NCBI GenBank assembly: GCA_036365515.1
Contig: CM070877.1
Coordinates: 2,346,501 to 2,410,500, forward strand
Direction: 5' to 3'
Length of the DNA: 64,000 nt
Source: Torymus aiolomorphi
Taxonomy: Eukaryota; Arthropoda; Insecta; Hymenoptera; Torymidae
The translations under genes were made by a program, and so were the position numbers. Shown here piece by piece: positions 40,362-64,000 of this stretch (the stretch's first letter is position 1; each line of letters starts with the position of its first letter). The notes under the pieces are model-generated. The model saw only the letters and a list, made by a program, of their open reading frames with translations. It was not told the DNA's origin and made no database searches.

Positions 40362-43300
40362 GAATGATTTTTAAAAAAATTTGTATAAATTATTGAAATA
40401 TCCACCGATCATTTTTTAAATGAAAATTGGTTATTATTAAAATTCACTGCAGAAAGATTTAAATCAATTTATACGCGCAATTATTTCACTTATAGCCTGC
40501 TAGAGTTGATAATGATTTTATCACAGTTAACTGCAGACTTGAAACTTCACCAAAGTAACCCAACACTACGATGTTGGTTTTTCTAATCTATCGATAATTG
40601 ACGTACGTTATATCTGCAATTAACTTACTATTACATCGCTATATATAGATCAAACTAACGCGCAATATTATTTCTCGACCGTTTTAATATCTTTCCGAAA
40701 AAGTTTTCCATTCGCTACTGCATTCACCTAAAACTAACACAATATAAAATACCAGACAACCAGACAAAATTATATATCCCCCAGCCACCATAATCCCACG
40801 CATTCTTCATTCCAAAATCCACAACCGCAATCTCTCCCTTATTTCCTTCACCATCAACTTTGGACACCCTCCAATCCCCTCTCCCCCACACAAGCAACGA
40901 TTGATACCCCAAAAATGCTCGCTCGTTTGCATCATTTACTCCCCCTCCCCTTATACGCATAATAAAGTATTTCCGATCCGAATTTCCGTGCCATCCCCTC
41001 TCGCATTGCGAGCATATTCTCTCGGTCTCTCTCTCTCTCTCTCTCTCTTGCGCGCGCGCGGTTAACCGACGCGGTCCGCCTAATCCGGGTATCTTTCCCT
41101 CGCCTCGGCTCTTTTCCTTTAGAGCCGAAAGGGGGGCGAGAGGGGACAATTCCGCGAGAGAGGTAACTGCCGCGCACACGGTCAGGTCGATAGCGCGGCC
41201 GATGCGGTATGTGTGGGTGCTAGTGCTACTGCTGCTGAGTGCGCGGAAAGGTGTCGTGAGGGTGTGCTCTATCGGTTGGAAGTTTGTTGCGAGGAGAAAG
41301 AGTCTATTGGCATATTAAAGAAGCATTTGATAATCTTGAATAAACCATTTACTATTTAGCATAATAAAGAAACATTTTTTCCGTAAAAAATGTGGTTGTG
41401 TCAGACACTCTTTTTTATCAATTGTCAGAGACAAATGAACACGTAGTAATTACGTTAGAAATATTTTTTAATTATTTAACGAACGTAAGTGCGCGTTTCT
41501 CACACTGCATAAGTACCAAGTAGTTTGAAAAATGGGGACGTCTGCTTAGAGCATTACTTCTCCGTCGCTTTGCTCAGAAAATTCTTTTAGAAATTTTCCT
41601 CCTCTTTCATTTCATAAAATATTCCACATCGACTGCGCGCGAGCGAATGACTAATGGCCATTAGGTGTATTCTATATTAGACTCTTCCCTCCGCAAAGCT
41701 CCAACAAATACCGGGACGCTTTTAAAACGCACTCTCCCTATCCCTCTCCATTTACCGCGTGCGCGTCCACTCATTTACCTCTGTCTCTCCACTTCGCGCC
41801 ATTATACGAACCGATAAAAAATGCACGACAGCGCCGCACGTGTGTGTATATGTGTACGGGTATTCTATGAACGTCTTTCTTTCAATTGTCTTTGAAAAAA
41901 AGAGAACCACAGGGAGGGTGAAAGAAAGGAGCTTACGCGCGCGTGACACACAAAAGAGCCTCGCTCGCTCGCGCGCGCGAGAAACAGGGTCGCGTCGACG
42001 CATCGCTGCCGCCGTCGCGAAACTTTCGCGTTCGGCCACGTAAGCGTTAGCCCGTACACGTATGACTTAGTAATGCGCGCGTGTGTGTATAGAGCCGATA
42101 TCGCGTGAGCGCTCGCTGAAAGAGTCGTTTGAGGGAGAGAGAGAGAGAGAGAGAGAATTTTCGGCGGATGAAAGGTGAGTGTGTGTGTGTGCTTTCGCGG
42201 GAGAACGTCGTTACGGCTCGTTGAGCGTTTTTAATATTCATGACGGGTGTATCGGCTTTTAGAGGAGAATTTCGGGCGGGTGGATGTGATGGAGGCTGAT
42301 GGTTTTTTCAGTGTTCTTCCATCGTGACGGCAATGTTGATGGCTCTTTTAAAAGTGATGTTATGTCGGAATTTAAATAATTCGGATATTTTTAGGCTCGC
42401 GAAAAATTACGCCCTCAATATTTCAGGCAGAATATTACTCTCGCGAATTCATTAGATTGCTCGACGGGTGACTGGAATTCATGAAAAATGTATATAAGAT
42501 GTTTTGATATAGGGGCTTTCAAGGTAAAGTGAAGTGACAAAATGTAACGGTAAAAGAGCGAGAATGTTATTGAAAATTTTCTCCGGTGGGTGTACACACG
42601 TACAATATGGTGTCAAAAATACGTTTACAACATTTCTCACAGAACAATGTTTTTTATACCTTAGATACTTTTGAATTTACAATTTTAATTTCACCATTGA
42701 AAAAAAGTGGTATTTTGTGATGATAACTTTTGATCACGAGTCTACTCAGACATAATAGAGAATTCGTATCGATAATACTTGCTTCTCTCGACAAAATCGA
42801 TCCCCTTCTTCTCTACCCGACACGGTAGCCAAATTTTCTCGTAACACTTTTCTGCTGCTTTCACGGACAGGCAGCGTTGGCGTCGAATTACGGAAGCGTT
42901 TGTTTGCCGGAATGGTTAAACTGACTCGCCGCGCGCGCATCGGCTCGTCACGATCATACAGGCCGACGAGGCTGCGCCGGTAATTTTTCCCTCCCGTTGG
43001 ACAGCGGTTAATTAATGACTCGCAGATTGTAGCTGAAAGTCTGTCCGTTCGAAATTCGGAAAAGTTTGGCCGTTTAATTAAGACACGGACGAGTAATCGA
43101 ATTAAAGTTTTCCGCGCATATTGGACACATACGTGTGTATGTACGTGTGTGTCTGGATGTGTATAGGAAGTATTGAAATACGGGTCTGTTTTAATTGGAG
43201 ATACTGGATTTTGGATGTTTGAGCGAGCTGTTTGTAGTTCGACTTTAACCGAGCGAGAGACTTAGACGCGAAGTTATTGGGCAAAGCCGATTTTGTAGAA

Positions 43301-46300
43301 TTGAAATTCGTATTAATTAACGTGGACGGTGTATATTCTGTACAAAAATTAACGCTGCGTTCCGAAGAACTTATAACTCTATTAGTTTTGTGAAAAATTA
43401 TTCCCCTCAAATATTGATATACTTCATTTCTATTATTCTTCAACCGAAAACCTTCCAAAAATCATTACTACGCTTGCCCCAATCATCTGCATCATTATAT
43501 TTTGAATCCCGAATAAACGACACAGCCCCAGATCATTGACGACCAGCCGCACAAAACCCCCTCGCTCGCATTTTCATTCATCCCATCTTTAATCACATCC
43601 CGGCCAATCGCCGCCCGCGGCCATCCAATCTTAACAACCCCGCACTTTTTGCAAAATTCCCTTTGTACACTCGTCGAAGCGAGCAGCGAGTATTCAGCCC
43701 ATCATCACACAGAGCGAGAGAGAGAGAGAGAGAGAATATCGGCGACGCGATAGAGGGCCGCATGCGCATGTATAGATAAAGAGCAAACGGCCTGCCTCTC
43801 CCTTTTCCGGCCACCCTTTGGCCGATAATGGCATTCGGTAACGAATTTGCGAACGCGCGCAAGTGGGAGGGGACGGCGAACTTTGAAATAGTGCGAGCGC
43901 GGTGTTTGGTGACAGGGGAGAGAGAGATCCGGGCGTATTGATGTTACAGGGGTGTAAATATCGATGTGCATTAAACATCGGTTTTAATCGGAGCCTGCGC
44001 CTCTATCACGTACGCGCTCGCTCGCTCGTTCTCTGAGGGCCCGATGTGATTTCACGATGTATATGATGGGTAAGCGGGTGGTCATTTGTCGCTCGGGAAT
44101 TAAAGAGGTGGTGTGGGGATTTTTTTTTTATGGATTTGGTAGGGCTTTAAGTATTGTATAGGTGTTTTAATTTGGTGTAAAAATTTGTTTGGTTCATTGA
44201 ATAATTTGGTAGGTATCGGTGAGGGGTGTTTGATGGAGTGTTAGTATTTTGTGTTGGGGATATAAGTTGCTTTTCATGTAAAGCAATATGTATTATATTT
44301 GCCAGAGATTTATATTAACTTCTACCCTGGTAGATAATAGATCAACTTCGTTGGTTAACATGTTAATCAAATATAAGTTCTTCTACTTAAGATTAACATC
44401 GAAATTTAATTAAAACTATTTAAAACTATCACTATATTTTAAAACATCCACAATATAATGTTTCCACATGTATAAATAATTATTCTTCGTCGACAATAGC
44501 AACATAATCATGGTGTGACGTTTTTAATTTAAAAATTGACGAACGGTTTGCCAACCGTTGGTTAGAATTTCTACCAGGATAAAATTAGTATCTTTCGAGG
44601 CAAAATATTAAAATCGACAAAATCAAATCAGACTATGCTATTTCTATAAATCCGCAGACTGCTCCTCGTAAACAAATCAAGACCATCAAATTTTAATGAA
44701 ACCATCCTAAAACGAAAATTCTCAATCGCCTTCGAACACCCGAATTAAACCAAAAAATTTAGAGATTCAAAATAATCGATCCACCGCTCGCACCGTGATA
44801 AATCCGCGTCGACTCGAATGATTTCGAATTAATCAATACAACAATAAAGTTTGAATAGTGGCTTTCGTCTGCCCCCTAATCTCCCCCTCTCCCTCACTCT
44901 CTCTCTCTCTCTCTCTCTCTCTTTCATTCCCTATCTATCTAAACTATCTACCTATCCGTCTCTCTCTCTTTCTCGCTCTAAGGCCTCTCGCGCGTCGTCT
45001 GTTTTAATGCCCGATCGATCTGGAAAGCGGCGCTCGCTCGCTCGCTCGCGAGGGGGGATCTGGCATTTTCCTCTACCGAGATTACTATTGCCCGCGAGTA
45101 TAAATTTTCCCCGATGTCACCGGGGGGAGGGTACGCGAGCGCGCCCGTGCAATCCCACACCCACCGATATGTCTATGTATGTGTGTATGTGTACTCGTAC
45201 GTGTGCGTGCTATATACACCTCCTCGTGTACGTCCCCGTGCCACCGCGCGAAGATGAACATGTCTGGGTGAGTATTTACGAGTGTCCGTGTATGTGTGTA
45301 CATTGGCTCGTGCGGTTTGCACGCGCGACTGCGTGGGTGTGTGTCTACGCGCGTATATAGATTTTTATGTGGATTGATGCGGGCTGTATGTGGATATCGA
45401 GTGGTGTGCGCGTGCAGCGTATATTTTTTAATTACGCACGCGTGAGTGCCTATAGATTTTTATAAGAATAGACGGATAGGCACGTGTTGAGGCTGGCGCT
45501 GATTTATGGATGTCTCATTTTTCTCGGCAGGTAGGCTGTCGCGGAAGTGGACGTATGTATGTAGTCGTTGAACCCTGTAGCGGATTTTTATAGATCGAAT
45601 TATCCGATAAATTTAATGCAAAATGTTTCCTGTTGTCTATCATTTGTGATAATTGCACGAGTAGCAACGGTTTTACGTCCATAAAAAAATTCAACAATTT
45701 GGAATCATTATAGAGTCAGTGTTGAACACCAACAGTTTAATTAATACATTTTCCTCAAGATATATTTATACACACATCAACACACCGACGTACCACTCGC
45801 GCGTACAGTCGTAGATCAAGACGACCGCGTAGCCCCGTCCCCCCTCCCAAAATTTATGCACGTCTTTTTCCGTTACATGTATACATATATATATATCCCC
45901 ATGGGCGCGCGCGTATCCGTGTGCACGCGCGTGAATTTTCCGAGCCCACGTCTCTCCCAGAGAAAGAGAGAGAGAGTTAACGGGTCCGTTGCCGCACTCG
46001 CTCGGCCGCGCGCGCGCTATAACTTCCTCCCGCGCGCAAGTCGCCGCCGCCGCCGCACCCGGAAACGCGGATCTAAATTGCGACGCTGACCGCGCGCGCT
46101 GCCCGGCACTTCCGCCCGCCGAATGGCCGGCTTCCTGCGCCCGCTTTTCTTCGCGTCGCGCGCGCGACCGCCGATCGATGCAGCAGCAGCAGCAGTGGCG
46201 GCAGTGGTGTAGAGCTGCCGGCACGTGCAGCTACTCTCGCTCTGGTCGAGGTTCCCGTTTTTTTGGTGGTGAGGGAGGGAGGTGGGGACCTTTTTGGTGA

Positions 46301-49300
46301 GTTTTGACGGCTCGCGTAATTGTCGCTCGTAAATTTTCGCGAGAAAGGGCGAGGGGGGTAATTGTTTATTCATCGCTTCCTGGAAAGGGGAGAGGAATAT
46401 GGCTTGTTTCCTATGTGGCCAGTGATTTTTCGAGGGTTGTTTCGACGCGGCTGTTGGACGGGAGTTGGTGATTAGGTGGTATTTTCTTTGTGGCGAGGTT
46501 GTAAAGGTTGTGGCTGCTCTGGTGGATAATAATATTATTCTGTTCTTATTCTTGTATTTATTGGAGTTAATGTTTTTACTGTGAAAAAATTGAAATGAAG
46601 AAGCTTTAGGTTTCAGTTTTTTCATTGTACTCAAAACAATGCGTAAACTATTACATTGTTGGATGTCGAATCGAATAGCAGCGCAAAAAATATTTTTAAC
46701 AACAATGATGAAAAATTGAAATATACATTTTTTAATGATATAATTCTAGAAAACGTTGGTGTTTGTGAAAATAAAATTTTAATTTGCAGCAATTTTATAT
46801 CTAGAAATTCATTTCTACAGTAAATAAAACATTATAGAATGGATGAAATAGGCAATTATTCCGAAATTTTGCATTTGTGATATTCCGAAGAGCAAAGGAT
46901 ATTTTCGCGAATGCTTTTCAAAAAGTTTTACGTGCCGTAGAAGTATTTAATTAAATTCATCTTTTCCCAATTTTATTTTAATTCAATTTAAAAGTAATTC
47001 CACATATTGAGTTTTTGAAAAAGTAGTTTAAAGATATTTATAATGAAACTTTGAAGGTAAAAAAAAATTTAATATGTATCAAAATTAGATGGCATATCGC
47101 GAATTAATTAATTTAAGCTAAACATTATTCAAAGATTTATACTATGGGTTTCATTAATAAATATATATAAAGACCCAATAAGCGAGATTTTGATTGACAC
47201 TAAAACGATGAAAAAATACTAAATGTAAACAGTAATATTCAAAGCTTGTAGCTGCTTTCACCTGAAATCCATAACCCGATTCACGGCAAACTAATTAAAT
47301 TACACAGCTTTTTCGGCTTTACTTGTATAAAACACAACCTTCCATCAATCACGAAAATCTATCCAACCAGAATTACTAATTCTACCTTACCACGCCGCAC
47401 TTCCCAGATCAATATTCCATTAGCTGAAAGAAAGAAACTCGAAAATTCTCGTGGTTCCCTCCCTTCCTGCCGAATATAAGATTGAACAAAACGGGCGACG
47501 ACGGCAGCGACATTCGCGAATTCCGTCCCTCGCCAATTTGATTATACCCTTCACACTTGTAACGAGACGTCGCGCAAGGGTGGTCGGGAAAAAGGAAGTG
47601 GAAAGACAGACGTCAGAGGCAGAGGTGGATCGCTGAAAAATGAAGCCGAAACGACAGACGCGCGTCTGCTGTACAGCAAGTAGTTCTAGATGCTGCAGGC
47701 CGTGCGAGTACTTTTATGATAATGGACTCGCGTTTGTTGAAGATGCAATGTCGAGTGTTATTATATTTTTAAGGAATTGTCGCGATGGAAAATTTTATAA
47801 GCTTTTTCTTTGAAATTTTGTAAATGATTCCGGTTGTTACTGAATTAGTAATTGCATGTATTTAATGTGGTAAGGTACCATTTTGTAATGTATTTATATT
47901 ATTTTACGGATGAAAATAGAACTGTTGTATTTTGCATGCAAACGATAATGAATAAAAAAATATTTAATTAAAAAAATGTATAGGTTAACTGTTTCAGCCT
48001 AATAGTTTTGTCCTATTTTAATATATATTTATCAAAAAATCAAACAGGTTCCTTTTTAATCAAATTATTTTTTTTCTTTCTATATAGCTTCAATATAATT
48101 TGACGATGAATTAAAAATTTAAAAAAGTTTAAAGCTGAAAAATATTGCAATTAGATTAATATTTAAAACTTTTCAAGGACAATTTTTTAATCGATATCGA
48201 ATCACATATTCATAGTTATGTGATCATTGTGTATAAAAAGTTATATAGAAAAAGTCATAACTGAAATGTTTTTTCAAGTATTGAAAATTTTGCTATAAAA
48301 AGTACTTTATAAATTCACTATCTGTCTACATTTATTTGGAGCTAAACGTTATCGAATCCCAACATCAAAACAAAAACAAACTCCAAAAATAATACGAACA
48401 GACGACAAAGCGCGACTTTATGAGAAAAACTCGAAAAAAGCTCCTCCAAACACGAAAATATTCAACTACTTTGCAAGCTCGCATCCTCTTTTCACGCGCG
48501 CGCGACAATGGGATTTCACGCCTGCGACGCGCGCGCACCCTCGTCTTCTTCTCCCCTTTTATTGAATGATATTCGTTTTAATATCGCGACGGCGTACGTG
48601 GCTTTGCGCGCAGATTTTCGCATCATTGCTCGCACCCGGGGATTTGAACGCGTGCGCGATTTTGGCATTAAACATCGTGGGGCACTAAGCGACGATTCTG
48701 CAAAAGCCATAGAGCATTTTGATTTCGTGAATGTAGATTGCGTTATTGTTCCAGGTTAGAGAAATGGGGATTTTTTCGAGAATAAGTAGATGTAGGTGGG
48801 GTAGGAAGTAAGGGGGATAGAGAGATAATAGTGTCTCAAAATAGCAGTGTTCGACGTATTTTCGTAGGATAGGAAATCTTTAAATTTAGAGAGTTGTATG
48901 CTCAATATTTGGAACCTATTGAACAAATTTCATGATTGAGATTTAAATTGAGTCCTTTACATTTTTGTAACTCCTCTTTCAATTTAATTATCTAAGATTA
49001 ATTATAGAAAATACGTACAAGTGTAAATTAAAAATTTGATGTACTGTTTAAATGTCAATAACCTTTAAATAAAAGGGTCCATATATGATACTTGAAAAGG
49101 AATCTAAAATTTCGACTGAATTATTAAATCTAACTTAAGCACGCATCAAAAATGCATAAAACGAAATATCACGGGCATCTTGCATTGTATTGTATTAAGT
49201 TTCCATTATACAAAGTTTGATTCCATCGAGTCAGTGGGTCAAAGAAGTGGGAAAGGGGAAAAAGAAAAATTTATGTATGGTGGAGGGGAATGCGAAGTTA

Positions 49301-49361
49301 AGAAGTTGAACTTCCTTTTTTCTGCCCCTGGTGAAGTATATTAAAAGTTGAGGGCACTTAC
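40362..49361. other. Intronic DNA, densest run of GC-rich islands
   Basis: Islands lie at about 40720-41300, 41560-42400, 42740-43140, 43440-44270, 44620-45560, 45770-46570, 47250-47720 and 48350-48880. Alternating purine-pyrimidine DNA rich in TG/CG steps fills about 45170-45440. An imperfect inverted segment at 44321-44335 versus 44550-44580 may be a decayed small element. Open frames here (for example 48508-48759) show no recognisable domain. Confidence 0.6.
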
Positions 49362-49437
49362 CGCTTTCTTTACAAAAGAGACGAAACCGTAACCCTTGGA
49401 CTTCATCGTCTGCGGGTCCCTCACCACCCTACAATCT
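49362..49437 (-). CDS. Rox8: Internal exon A of a TIA-1/Rox8-like RNA-binding protein (middle of RRM2)
   Basis: Read on the minus strand, this 76-nt exon encodes one nucleotide of a split codon followed by 25 residues, DCRVVRDPQTMKSKGYGFVS then FVKKA. This matches the middle of RRM2 in TIA-1/TIAR/Rox8 proteins, which bind U-rich RNA and act in alternative splicing, translational control and stress granules. KGYGFVSF is a textbook RNP1 motif, carrying the aromatic residues that stack on RNA bases. The acceptor (CAG at 49440-49438) follows a long pyrimidine tract and the donor is a strong GTAAGT (49361-49356). The exon ends on a complete codon and exon B starts on one, so they join in frame. 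Family assignment rests on recognised residue patterns; Rox8 is the insect name. The preceding exon, encoding the start of RRM2, was not found up to position 64000. Confidence 0.93.
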
Positions 49438-63038
<13,601 letters not shown>

Positions 63039-63040
63039 TA

Positions 63041-63926
63041 GGGGAGACCGGGGCTAGTTGGTATATGGGGCAGGTTAGAAAAATGCTAAGAACTGGTGAT
63101 TCTAATAACAGAGGTTAAGGCTATTGATGTCAGTAATGTAAAATGGAATTAGGAATATTTGTTTTTTTTTTTTTTATTTTTAGTCGGAAAGCATCATGCG
63201 TTTTGGAAATACGCAAGGTTTAAAACTTTTTGAAATGTTGGTGAAAATTTTACATTTTGAAAAATGTCGTGTAATTCTTTGAGCCATTTTGTTAATCTAT
63301 TTTTTCTTAACGTAGAGCAAAATGATTGCTATTTACAATTTTACCACTTGGTATTTTTTTTATCTTTCAATTTTTAATATTATTAGGAGCATTTTTAAAT
63401 TAGTGTTCGCTTGGGACATGTTGGCTGACTTATTGAGAATAGACAGATTGTTTAACTAATCATTTTACTATTTTAATACCTAATTAACAACATTATTTTT
63501 ATATATAAAAGTTCTTGAATGTTGATACATAAAATCTAAGGAAGTCTAATAAAACCTCCATTTATACATTTTGGGTAATTTATATAGTTTTTAGCTGATT
63601 ATAGCTTATTTTCTGTTCAATGTCACATTCTCATATGTGATTCTTTTATATATAATATCGTTATTTACTCAATCATTTATTATCAGTGAACTTACCACAG
63701 GCACGTGGCCAACTTACCCCGCTTATGGGGCAGGTTGACCAAAAATCGTGCAATTAGAAACTTGTTTCTACCTTTTTTTGTGACCAATTTACAAATTTGA
63801 AAAAAATCATGAAGATGCTCTATATGAAGTACTTTCATGTACTAAAATAGTTTTGTTAATTAACTAATACTGTTTTGCAGAAAAAAATAAAATGTGGAAA
63901 GTCGACCAACTAGCCTCGGTCTCCCC
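63041..63926. mobile_element. MITE-like inverted-repeat element with TA target duplication (type 2)
   Basis: The left end GGGGAGACCGGGGCTAGTTG is matched by the inverted right end with one mismatch (GGGGAGACCGAGGCTAGTTG). TA flanks both sides (63039-63040 and 63927-63928). Internal ATGGGGCAGGTT copies lie at about 63065-63076 and 63725-63736, the latter next to its own inverted copy (AACTTACCCC, 63711-63720). No reading frame is present. The first 13 bp of the terminus are shared with the element at 17339, so the two are related families. Confidence 0.88.
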
Positions 63927-64000
63927 TACTTTAAACAGAATAGAACTGTCTAATATAGAAAAGTAGAACAAGCATAAGGTCTTATATTATCAATACATGT

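Noticed and set aside
45170..45440. TG/CG-alternating DNA as a possible gene
   Set aside because: The frame 44851-45360 is low-complexity CT followed by alternating purine-pyrimidine DNA, with no domain.
48508..48759. 83-codon frame ending next to a possible GT donor
   Set aside because: No recognised family, and it begins in a GC-rich island. The splice context alone is not enough.

Overview
The window looks like arthropod nuclear DNA, most likely from a wasp-like hymenopteran. That placement rests on general impressions: CpG is not depleted, there are very many (CT)n/(GA)n microsatellites, and AT-rich DNA alternates with GC-rich blocks. No species-level marker was found. Almost the whole window is non-coding, and most long open frames are low-complexity read-through of (CT)n/(GA)n or chance frames in GC-rich DNA.

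The host gene lies on the minus strand. Two short exons encode consecutive pieces of the second RNA-recognition motif of a TIA-1/Rox8-type RNA-binding protein: exon A at 49362-49437 and exon B at 30929-31031. Their splice sites and codon phases fit each other exactly and are separated by an intron of about 18.3 kb. No other exon of this gene was recognised, so the upstream intron probably exceeds 14 kb and the downstream one probably exceeds 30 kb. The window then contributes only 179 coding nt of this gene.

Nested in the 18-kb intron on the opposite strand is a two-exon gene (39603-39666 joined to 40084-40223). It encodes a 67-residue secreted peptide with a signal sequence and six cysteines in the C-x7-C-x3-C-x6-C-x11-C-x-C pattern of cysteine-stabilised alpha/beta (defensin-like) peptides. 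It has poly(A) signals and weak kappaB-like and GATA-like sites upstream. It is the most interesting coding find here.

Mobile DNA: a decayed non-LTR retrotransposon (7665-12548) has a zinc-finger/coiled-coil/zinc-knuckle ORF1 and an endonuclease-reverse transcriptase ORF2. ORF1 is broken by a (TA)n expansion and ORF2 by a deletion and frameshifts. Two TA-flanked inverted-repeat elements (17339-18131 and 63041-63926) share a GGGGAGACYGGGG terminus and carry internal copies of their terminal motifs. Two fold-back elements lie side by side at 31238-31815 and 32309-33536. A GC-rich block at 21651-22195 is packed with perfect short hairpins.

At larger scale, GC-rich islands recur every 1.5-3 kb. 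In many of them the left shoulder is A+C-rich and the right shoulder G+T-rich, so GC and TA skew both flip at the island centre. This pattern was read by eye, not computed. It would fit bidirectional initiation of transcription or replication, but the cause is unknown.
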